Shown here in pieces: positions 9,537 to 17,518 of a DNA stretch of 64,000 nt. The notes beneath the pieces were generated by a model. The model saw only the letters and a program-made list of their open reading frames with translations, was not told where the DNA came from and ran no database searches. The DNA comes from Ligustrum vulgare (Eukaryota; Streptophyta; Magnoliopsida; Lamiales; Oleaceae), in contig OY743168.1 in the NCBI GenBank assembly GCA_963555705.1, positions 23,814,139 to 23,878,138 on the forward strand. The letters run 5' to 3'. Both the position numbers and the translations under genes were made by a program. The first letter of the stretch is position 1. Every line of letters begins with the position of its first letter.

Positions 9537-10088
9537 ATGGATATCATTCTTACAAACATTCGCAAGTATTATTCCAGTCTTCCAATGAATGATCTGAGGA
9601 AAATTTATCGAATAAGACTCGAAAGATTGAGGTTGCTGATGGCTCATGGTGTTTCAGAAGATGTTCGCTGGTTGATCGAAGCAAAGGTTCGACTATCTGG
9701 TGAATTACCTATAACATTTCCAAAGCACATGCCTGGTTTAGGCAAAAGCACCTTCGCAAAGAAACGAAGAGCAAAAAGGCTGAATGGTTGCTACAAATGT
9801 GCTCGTTGGAACTGTGATACTCGTTGCAAAACAGTAGGATATTCTTCTACTAATCGGGATGATAAAATCAAATTCATAAAGGGTGGACTGAGTAAGGAGT
9901 CTTTGGATGATATTCGACTGACTCTTGAGACGCACCCAAGTGGTTATGTGCAACGTGAACTTTTCTCCTTATACGCTCAGTTTAACGGGGACAAAAATCG
10001 TTATAGTCTCCAAAATATAATAGCAAAAGATCCTGTTTGCCAGTCTGTTTTACAAAATGAGGCTTCTGGCAGTTCATCAATGATATAA
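9537..10088 (+). CDS. Carlavirus-type cysteine-rich nucleic-acid-binding protein homologue, captured
   Basis: An intact 183-codon ORF. Residues about 68-80 read GKSTFAKKRRAKR, followed at once by a compact Cys cluster (GCYKCARWNCDTRC; spacing C-x2-C-x4-C-x3-C) and then DDKIKFIKGGLSKE. The same order, a small residue/Ser, an Arg/Lys-rich Ala-containing block, CxxC plus two more Cys, then a hydrophobic-Phe-Ile-x-x-Gly tail, defines the cysteine-rich proteins encoded at the 3' end of carla-, viti- and allexivirus genomes. Those proteins bind nucleic acid and in several cases suppress RNA silencing. The Cys spacer is shorter than usual, and the protein is longer than the family norm (about 90-140 aa) at both ends. 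An in-frame ATG at 9588 (MNDLRK) is an alternative start. It lies in the LTR element, antisense to it. The family call rests on motif order only; divergence is high. Confidence 0.6.
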   Translation: MDIILTNIRKYYSSLPMNDLRKIYRIRLERLRLLMAHGVSEDVRWLIEAKVRLSGELPITFPKHMPGLGKSTFAKKRRAKRLNGCYKCARWNCDTRCKTVGYSSTNRDDKIKFIKGGLSKESLDDIRLTLETHPSGYVQRELFSLYAQFNGDKNRYSLQNIIAKDPVCQSVLQNEASGSSSMI

Positions 10089-10425
10089 GGTAAATCTCTT
10101 GATACACATTTAAAATATTTTGCTGTTTTCTTTCACGCGTTTTGGAAATAAAATATATTTTCCTTTCTCGAGTTTTGATAAAGCTGGAAATAAATATATT
10201 TTCCTTTCTCGAGGTTTGATAAAGCTGGAAATAAATCACCGAAAGGTGATATCTTTGGTAAAACAGTCAAAAGTTGGCCGATTTTGTCAAAAGTAAATCT
10301 TTACTTTTTCAGAATCAATGAAAAACAGTAAGTTTTTCCGGCTTTAAATAGCCAAACATATTTCATAGTTCAGGCATCCCAAAATCACATCTTCTTCGTA
10401 AGTTTTCTCTTCTATACTATCAAAG
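10089..10425 (+). promoter_or_regulatory. Spacer with direct repeats, GAAA-capped hairpin and TATA-like box
   Basis: A 41-42-bp unit beginning GGAAATAAA and ending GATAAAGCT is repeated at 10144-10185 and 10186-10226, with a third partial copy after it. A perfect six-pair hairpin with a GAAA loop (ATCACC-GAAA-GGTGAT) follows at 10235-10250. TTTAAATAG at about 10344-10352, some 75 bp before the LOG-like ATG, could be a TATA box; it lies in a short palindrome (GGCT...AGCC). A pyrimidine-rich CT stretch precedes the ATG. Either a plant promoter or a viral intergenic region could look like this; neither is proven. Confidence 0.45.
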
Positions 10426-11078
10426 ATGGAAGCACCAAAACTTCGACAGATCAAAACTATTTGTGTATTTTGTGGATCAAAAGTGGGGAAAGGCTTCAAT
10501 TATCTAGAAGCGGCCGTAGATCTTGGAAAGAAACTGGGGGAAAAAGGTATCACTCTTGTGTATGGGGGTGGTAGCAGTGGTCTAATGGGTTGTGTTTCCC
10601 AATCTGCTCTTGCAGAGAAATCAAAAGTAATCGATGTCATACCTGTCCCTTTGGTAGATGTTGCAGGAAAAACACGAGGGCATGAAGTTCAAACCTTATC
10701 CATCCATGAACGCATAACTTGTATGCTATATGGTTCTGATGCCTTTATAGCCCTGCCCGGAGGTTTTGGTACCTTAGAAGAAATCTTTAACATTACCTCG
10801 TGGGCTCAACTAGATCTCCATACTAAGCCTATTGGGCTTCTGAATGTTAACAATTTCTTTGATGGCTTGTTAACCTTTCTTGATTATGCTGTGGAACAGG
10901 GATTCATCTCTCCATTTACAGAAGACTCCTTATTTCTGCTCCTACTATTGATGAACTACTGGATAAGCTGCAGTCATATATCTCAATACAAGATCCAGCA
11001 GAGGTTAAGATAGATTGGTCGCAAGGAAGGGGAATCAAGCGAAAATGGAGTCCGATTAATGTAAACTTAACTTTATGA
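10426..11078 (+). pseudogene. Intronless LOG-like gene (cytokinin nucleoside 5'-monophosphate phosphoribohydrolase), frameshifted near the 3' end
   Basis: LOG enzymes hydrolyse cytokinin riboside monophosphates to free active cytokinin in the cytosol and nucleus. The first 165 codons match the family: VFCGSKVGKG near the N-terminus, LVYGGGSSGLMG at about 44-55, and the hallmark LPGGFGTLEE at about 109-118 that carries the nucleotide-binding glycines and catalytic Glu. Between 10927 and 10932 the frame shifts by one; the expected C-terminal region (ISAPTIDELLDKL...) continues in the next frame to TGA at 11078, a total of about 217 codons, normal LOG length. The open frame itself ends at 11013 with an aberrant tail after the catalytic core. 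Plant LOG genes usually have several introns; this one has none, so it was probably copied from RNA. It lies antisense inside the LTR element, 337 bp after the CRP-like ORF. Catalytic residues are retained, so residual activity cannot be excluded. Confidence 0.85.
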
Positions 11079-11315
11079 ATCTTAGAATAGGTGGGGGTAG
11101 AGTACGGAGTATTCTTACTCTCGAGACACCCCTCTAATTTCCTAGGATTTTCCTTAATGTTTAAATCTTGTGTGTACCTCAAAGGTTCCAGGTGGTAGAT
11201 TACGGAGTATTCTTACTCTCGAAACACACCTTTTTGAAGGTTTCTTTATTTCCTCAAAAGGTCAGAGGTGGTAGGATACGGCTACTCCGGAAACACATCT
11301 CTCAATTTGAGGAAT
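11079..11315 (+). repeat. Three tandem stem-loop repeats after the LOG-like gene
   Basis: Three related cores lie at 11091-11132, 11191-11230 and 11266-11300. Copies 1 and 2 share ACGGAGTATTCTTACTCTCG, in which GAGTA pairs with TACTC around a TTCT loop. Copy 3 has the shorter CGG-CTACT-CCG at the same place. In each core GGTGG on the left faces CACACC/CACATC on the right. The third copy is further enclosed by CCTCAAA (11251) and TTTGAGG (about 11305-11311). The stem is changed on both sides in copy 3, which suggests selection on RNA structure. No known riboswitch, tRNA or ribozyme was recognised. Confidence 0.55.
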
Positions 11316-13112
11316 TTCCCATGTTGCTTTCTTTTGCTTTTGCGTGTTTTCATGTATTTCCTTTCTAGGGTGACTCTTGTGTGTTCTCCTTATGAGAAAA
11401 TAATAATATCTCTGTTATCATCTACTAAATCTCGTTTGTGATGTAAATGAACTTGTATGTCTAACTTCAATTCTCTTAGTGATTGCATACCATACTATGC
11501 TCTTAACTCCAAACGATAAAATTCTAGGCAGAGTTTTCCTTTGAAATTTGGACTTATCCAAATCGTAAGCATACTTCATAACTCACAATAATAACTAATT
11601 GTACATTTGATCACAATTTCATCAAACTTCAATATCATCATAAATATTCCAGAAAATCAATTCATAATTCCTCAACATAGAAATTTCAAATCATAATTTC
11701 TAATATCACCATATCAAGTCCTTATTTCTCAATAATTAAGAGCCTAAACTTTAAATCTCCAACTTCATAATTCTTCTCATAAAAATCTCAATAAAATCAT
11801 ATCACTTATAATCTCAACATCTCATCATAACTTCATAAAACTGACTTTCTATTTCTCGTTTAATCTAAACGATGAATAATTCGAAAATATTATCTAGTCC
11901 TTTCTGTTGACTTCTCATACTTAGTGCCATGTCTAAAATCAATTATGCAAAGTCCATTTAGGGCTCATCATTTCTAAACTTGACGACAAAGATTATTTTG
12001 AAAATCATTCGTAAATCATATTTTTTTTTTTTTTTTTTTTTCAAAATTGAAACTTGAAGAGTGGTACCAATAATCATCCACAGTTTTTCCTTGCTTTTAA
12101 GCAAAGGTAGTGATAAAGGGATAAATTATTGAACCGAAAATTGAAACTTGAAGAGTGGTACCAATAATCATCCACAGTTTTTCCTTGCTTTTAAGCAAAG
12201 GTAGTGATAAAGGGATAAATTATTGAACCGAAAATTGAAACTTGAAGAGGAAGTACTAATAACCATCCACAGTTTTTCCCTTGTTTTTACACAAAGGTAG
12301 TGATAAAGGGATAAATTATTGTACAATTCATTATCAATTTTGTTTGTTTAATATATTATTCCATATATTTTGGGCCAAAGTTACAACCCAACTTAATTTC
12401 TAATTGAGTCAATCTTACTAAGCTTAATATGAACCAAAATTCATATCAATATCCTCTATGTCTCATGATTCTACATTAAAATGAATAAATTAAAATTTAA
12501 GCTTCTATCAATTCATATCATACTCAACATGTATATTTCACTTAAAGATTCATAACATATGAATATTTCATACTTAACATGTCTTAATAAAATCGTAAAT
12601 GACTTGCAAAGCATATAACATACCTGGTTCGAGGAGTCAATACGTGGAGAGTGACATAGTAGAGTGATGAGTTAAAATATTTTAAAAAAAAAATTATTAT
12701 TAATCATTTCGCATCTTTACATAAGATTGGGCCTAATTAACCCAAATAAAATTTTATCGTCAAATCTTATTTTCCTTTAGTCCCCGAACTTCTAGAAATT
12801 TATCAAAGACATCAATATAAACATCATATCACTAACTAATTATATTCCATAAAATCTTCAGAACATTACAAACTCCCTTGCTTAAAATGAATTTTGTCCT
12901 TGAAACTCGCACATCAAATTTCATCATACTTTTCAAAATCATAACCATACTTGACATGTGAAAATTCAATTTTTTTTTTTTAATTGAATAGTGATTTCGT
13001 TCACTGTTCATCATGAATAGCACGTCGTTTTACTGTTCACGTGAATAGTATTTTTTTTTTTTTTTTTTTTTAAGAAATAAAATTTCAAAAATCTACAGAA
13101 TCGTTTTTAAAA
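11316..13112. other. AT-rich leader side of the LTR element, no gene seen
   Basis: No coding sequence recognised on either strand. Contains T homopolymers at about 12020-12041, 12969-12980 and 13050-13071, and the 94-bp tandem repeat listed separately. In transcript orientation this is the long 5' leader following the primer site. Confidence 0.6.
12043..12322. repeat. 94-bp tandem repeat, three copies
   Basis: Units at 12043-12136, 12137-12230 and 12231-about 12322. The first two are essentially identical; the third has several changes. Each holds an imperfect hairpin (CCTTGCTT-TT-AAGCAAAGG) and GTGATAAAGGGATAAATTATTG. It may be a structured leader element of the retrotransposon; function not known. 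Confidence 0.85.
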
Positions 13113-13130
13113 CTCTTGGCTCTGATACCA
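13113..13130 (-). other. Primer binding site of the chromovirus-derived element (tRNA-Met)
   Basis: The minus strand reads TGGTATCAGAGCCAAGAG, matching the 3' end of plant initiator tRNA-Met over at least 12 bases. It is separated from the LTR at 13133 by two bases. It fixes the orientation of the whole element as minus. Confidence 0.9.
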
Positions 13131-13132
13131 AC

Positions 13133-15299
13133 TGTGACGACCCGAATTCTCGACCATTCGAGTGCCACTAAAAGTGACTCATATCATATTATCGAGACTT
13201 AAATAGAAATGTAAAATTATTCAAAAGAATAATTAGAATCCCATAATTTTATTTGTGAATAAAAATAGAACATAATTTTCTTACATAAAGTTCAACATAA
13301 TTATCTCATCAATCTTAACCACTTTTGCCACTTCCATGTTGACCGCCTCGAACCTTCAATTATCTGAAAATGGTAAATATCGTGGAGTGAGATTTATAAA
13401 ATCTCAGTAAGTATACCAAGCATAAATTTTCTTTTGAAAGCATATGGATCATTTTCATCATAACATAGGATAGGATCGAAATACTCATAAACATAGGGAG
13501 ACACAAGAATTTTACCGAACTTAAATGGCAAGAATTCTTATGTGTAGCGCTACTAAACTCCGGTCCCCTTAGCATAATCATAAACATATCATATGGAACC
13601 CATAACAATCCTGTGAGATTGATTTCATAGCAATGATCCAAACATTTTCATAAAAACATAAGATATACTTACTTTTCATAAAAACATAAGGTGTATTTAC
13701 CTTTCATAAAAACATACTTACTTTTCATAAAAACATAAGATATACTTACTTGTCATAAAAACATACTTACTTTTCATAAAAACATAAGGTGTATTTACCT
13801 TTCATAAAAACATACTTACTTTTCATAAAAACATAAGATATACTTACTTGTCATAAAAACATACTTACTTTTCATAAAAACATAAGGTGTATTTACCTTT
13901 CATAAAAACATACTTACTTTTCATAAAAACATAAGATATACTTACTTGTCATAAAAACATACTTACTTTTCATAAAAACATAAGATATACTTACTTGTCA
14001 TAAAAACATACTTACTTTTCATAAAAACATAAGGTGTATTTACATTTCATAAAAACATACTTACTTTTCATAAAAACATAAGATATACTTACTTGTCATA
14101 AAAACATACTTACTTTTCATAAAAACATAAGGTGTATTTACATTTCATAAAAACATACTTACTTTTCATAAAAACATAAGATATACTTACTTGTCATAAA
14201 AACATACTTACTTTTCATAAAAACATAAGGTGTATTTACATTTCATAAAAACATACTTACTTTTCATAAAAACATAAGATATACTTACCTTTTAAAAGAT
14301 TAAAATGAAGTGTAGTAGTAAATGGACCAAAACTTTCTTGACCACCTTGAATTTCTCTTACTTGTGGATTTTGTCAAGAGATTGGAAATAAGTGTATATG
14401 TGTAGAGTTGTGTGTAAAAGAGATGGGTTTAAATAAATGTATAAAGTTGGCATATTGTAAACATAATCATTCAATTCTATTAATTTTAACACATCCTTTT
14501 CTTAAAGTAAAGCACCATTCATATACTTTTCCATATTTATACAAATATTATGCTCTTCATGATTACATATAATGGAGTCTTATCGACCATTCATATACTT
14601 TTCCATATTTATACAAATATTATGCTCTTCATGATTACATATAATGGAGTCTTATCAACCATTCATATACTTTTCCATATTTATACAAATATTATGCTCT
14701 TCATGATTACATATAATGGAATCTTATCAACCATTCATATACTTTTCCATATTTATACAAATATTATGCTCTTCATGATTACATATAATGGAGTCTATAA
14801 TTCATTCATATACTTTTCCATATTTATACAAATATTATGCTCTTCATGATTACATATAATGGAGTATATAATTCATTCATATACTTTTCCATATTTATAC
14901 AAATATTATGCTCTTCATGATTACATATAATGGAGTATATAATTCATTCATATACTTTTCCATATTTATTAAATTAAGATTCTCATAATTATTATATATA
15001 ATGGAACCTCTCATGCTTGCATATATTTTCTTAATTTCAATAATAAAAATAATTTTTGTATAAATAAATATTGGGATAACATTGAATTAAGTACTTGGAC
15101 TTAATATACTTTAAATCAAGAGAATTGAGATATTTTTAGAAATTCGGAATTTAATTTAAAATCGAACGATCTCGATTATTTCTTGACTTGGCTATACGAA
15201 TACGTCGTGGCGTTAACTTAATAAAAATGGGTGAAATAGTAGCGACACGATTTTCTATTAAAATAATTATTAATCGCGTAAAAATTCTTGGTCGCTACA
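13133..15299 (-). repeat. 5' LTR of the chromovirus-derived element
   Basis: 2167-bp LTR with the same sequence and tandem arrays as 6489-8606. Its extra length is one 49-bp half-unit in the first array. Few single-base differences were seen (for example G/T at 8417-region versus 15125-region), so the insertion is recent on a plant time scale. As the upstream LTR it should hold the element promoter. Confidence 0.9.
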
Positions 15300-15433
15300 C
15301 ATCTGGATCTGGTAATTCTTGTTTAGAAGTTCCTATAGGAGCATGGTTAGGTGCTCCTCCAGTATTCATTAAAACTTGGTATTCATTAAAATTTTCTATG
15401 CTTAACTGGTCAAAGTTTTCTATAAGCAAATCT
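15300..15433 (-). pseudogene. Pararetroviral pol/coat junction remnant, right of the LTR element
   Basis: The minus frame that continues across the CATCT target duplication into the RNase H remnant at 6488. It encodes a Pro-rich stretch (GGAPNHAPIGTSKQELPDPD) that looks like a linker rather than the RT palm, so coat, protease and core RT have been lost between here and the connection domain. Joined across the insertion, the frame stays open, showing the deletion preceded the LTR element. Confidence 0.5.
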
Positions 15434-15439
15434 AATTAT

Positions 15440-16395
15440 TCATTCATTTTTGTCTCGTTCTTCTTCAATTTTTACTTCAGCTTTTAATTTTCCTAAAGTT
15501 TTTTCTATAGATTTTTGTAATTTTAATTCTTCCTCTAATATTTTTGGTAATACGTTTCTCCTGAATTCATCATCCATACTTCCTACTTCTATTATAATTT
15601 TTTCTTGTTCGAAATGCTTTTTTCCTATTCTAAGTATTTCTTTTTCTATGAATTTTTTATCTATTTTCTTATCTTTGGTTTTCTTATTTTCTTTGAATTC
15701 TCTAATTTCTAGTTTTAGTATATTTATATCATTTCTTACTTCTTTTAATTCATTTTTTACTTCTTGAACATCTCTTATCAATTATTTTATTAATATTTTT
15801 AGATCTTCAATATATTCGCTTATTGACATTTTATATTCTTGATTTTTGAGTTTTTTGTACCTTAAATAGTCTGTCATTATATCATCTATTTTTATTTCTA
15901 TATTTTTGATTTTTTCTTCTATTAATATGATTTTTTCGTTTTCATTCTTTCTTATATTCTCATTTAATTTATCTATTTTTTCTATAATTATTCTAATTTT
16001 ATCTTGATTAATTAATTCTCCTGATTTTCTTTGGAATTCTTTTAAGATTTTTTCATCTATATTTTTAACTTATCCTATCATTTATTTTAATTATTTGAAT
16101 TGTATTGTTAGTTTATTTTGAATGTTTTGTAATTTTTCTTTGATATTCATATCCTGTATATTTAATTGTTGTAATTCTTCAACGGCTAATTTATCTTGTA
16201 AATTTATGTTTTTATATGTTTGCCATAAAAATGCACTTATCCAATTTAGTTGCATATTAAGAAATCCATCGGATTCTCCCCATGAGCTTAATGGTTGAAA
16301 TATAGTTGTATTAGCTCCTTTTATTTGGTACGATCCTACTAGTAGATTAATATTTTCTATTATTTGTTTTTCAAATTTTATTTCTGAAAATTATG
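15440..16395 (-). pseudogene. Pararetroviral coiled-coil ORF, broken by stops
   Basis: A 113-codon open piece (15781-15440) is very rich in Lys, Glu and Ile with heptad-like spacing. Upstream the same general frame continues with a few stops to about 16395, including a less repetitive N-terminal portion (SSWGESDGFLNMQLNWISAF region). N-terminal globular part plus long coiled coil resembles the vector-transmission and virion-associated proteins of caulimovirids in layout, but no specific motif proves it. Confidence 0.45.
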
Positions 16396-16398
16396 ACA

Positions 16399-17092
16399 TT
16401 AAATTTTTCCTTTGATATGCTCAACTTCTAATCTTAATTCCGTATCATATTTTACTTCTTTACATGTCATTATATTATATTTACAAAATTCTTCAATTGA
16501 TCTTAAAATAATTTTTCTTTGTTGTGCTCTATAACTTTTATTGTAATATTTTATTTCTCCAGTTATATCATATTTTTTCATATTGATTTTTTCTTTGTTA
16601 TTTATAATCATAAGTATATTAGGTAATTGTTTTAGAATTGTATTAAAGTATTTTCTTTTACTTTCTAATGATTTTAGTCTTAGAAATCATTTTCTTTTTA
16701 TATTTCTTTCTTCTATCATTTGGTCTAATAGATTTCCTCTTTGTTCTATTATGGAATCTAATTTTTCATTTGTTTTCATATCTAGATATTTGATTAATAA
16801 GTGTTCTCCTCTATGATAATCCATTCCTATAATCTTTGTATAATTCTTCTAGTATATCTTTGTGAATTAAATCTAATATTTTGTTTATGATAAAATCTTC
16901 TTTTATTATATCGAAATTCATTAGATCATAAATGTATTTTCTTATATCTTTGTTTAAGTCCTTTAAGGTTCTCAAGATTTTTATTTTATAATTATCGGGT
17001 AGTATTAATGTATGCATCATAAATCTTGATGTATATATTATATATTTATTTTTAATTTGTGTTATATAATATTTATCTTTTAGATCTGCCAT
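16399..17092 (-). pseudogene. Pararetroviral ORF following the primer site, broken
   Basis: Starts with ATG at 17092 directly behind the tRNA-Met primer site. Open segments at 17092-16811 and 16611-16399 are joined by a stretch that needs a frameshift near 16815 and has a stop near 16690. Lys/Ile/Asn-rich with helical character. In this virus family the first ORF after the primer site is often the movement protein, but the diagnostic motif was not found, so the function is left open. Confidence 0.4.
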
Positions 17093-17104
17093 ATGGCTCT
17101 AATA
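17089..17104 (-). other. Pararetroviral tRNA-Met primer binding site
   Basis: Minus strand TTGGTATTAGAGCCAT: 11 of 12 positions match the plant consensus TGGTATCAGAGC. It overlaps the ATG of the following ORF. Minus-strand DNA synthesis of caulimovirids starts at such a site. Confidence 0.7.
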
Positions 17105-17106
17105 CC

Positions 17107-17518
17107 AATTGAGGGAGTGCTACTATGAGCGAACAAAAATCAAATAAAATCATATAAACAAATTAATTAAAAATATGTAAAGTTTTAAGGACTAAGTTGT
17201 AACTTTTCTAAAATCTAAGAGGTTTGGTTGAAATATGATATTTAAGGGTAAACTTGGTAGTTCCTATTGTTTAAGGCTATTTTAATGAATTGATAAGAAT
17301 TTTGGTTATTTTCACAAAAGGTCAATTTCATTATGTCATTTCTAAGGTATTCCACCTTATACGTATAAAAAAAAATGTGGTGTAAATATATTTATTATTT
17401 AACCTTGTATAATCAACCCATTTTCATGAATTTTAATCGAAATTGACAAAGATATTCCGTGCATCGCAAAGTGAAAAATAAACAAAAATCCTGCACTCCG
17501 TCATCTCCTCGTACACAA
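17107..17518 (+). promoter_or_regulatory. Presumed upstream region of the ankyrin-repeat gene
   Basis: About 410 bp of AT-rich plant DNA between the pararetrovirus and the ankyrin-gene ATG. Candidate TATA-like sequences exist (for example TACGTATAAAA near 17360), but none can be chosen with confidence. The viral insertion leaves very little native promoter. Confidence 0.4.

Larger units (their letters stand above)
6489..15299 (-). mobile_element. Non-autonomous chromovirus-derived LTR element carrying a captured gene cassette
   Basis: Two near-identical long terminal repeats (6489-8606 and 13133-15299) flank a 4.5-kb interior. On the plus strand each LTR begins TGTGACGACCC and ends GGTCGCTACA. 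The target duplication CATCT is at 6484-6488 and 15300-15304. Next to the right LTR is the complement of TGGTATCAGAGCC (tRNA-Met primer site), and next to the left LTR a purine tract (minus AAGGGGGTAAG), fixing minus orientation. The only trace of pol is a chromodomain-like tail beside the purine tract. Gag, protease, RT and integrase are absent, so the element must be mobilised by a chromovirus partner. Instead it carries two plus-strand ORFs (CRP-like and LOG-like). It is inserted in the pararetroviral RNase H region. Near-identity of the LTRs indicates recent insertion. Confidence 0.9.
2291..17106 (-). mobile_element. Endogenous caulimovirid-type pararetrovirus, decayed and interrupted
   Basis: Minus-strand viral-type sequence runs from a tRNA-Met primer site at about 17104 to about 2291 and is interrupted by the LTR element at 6489-15299. 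In transcription order it holds: primer site; a broken ORF (17092-16399); a broken coiled-coil ORF (about 16395-15440); a joined polymerase remnant ending in RNase H (15433-15300 plus 6488-5711); an inclusion-body/transactivator-like ORF (5730-4648); a promoter with TATA box and nearby AATAAA; then several small ORFs (3914 to about 2294). RNase H followed by a transactivator-like ORF and then a short-leader promoter is caulimovirid gene order. I see no intact coat protein, protease or core RT with a YxDD motif, so there are large internal deletions. Stops and frameshifts are frequent, so it is not expected to be replication-competent. Genus is not assigned. Confidence 0.8.

Noticed and set aside
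9226..9588. 120-codon plus-strand ORF just before the CRP-like ORF
   Set aside because: Low-complexity product with no motif; overlaps the supported ORF in another frame. A decayed viral gene is possible but not supportable.
11079..11315. Hammerhead ribozyme in the stem-loop repeats
   Set aside because: A CGAAAC-like segment follows a stem, but the essential CUGANGA box is absent in all three units.
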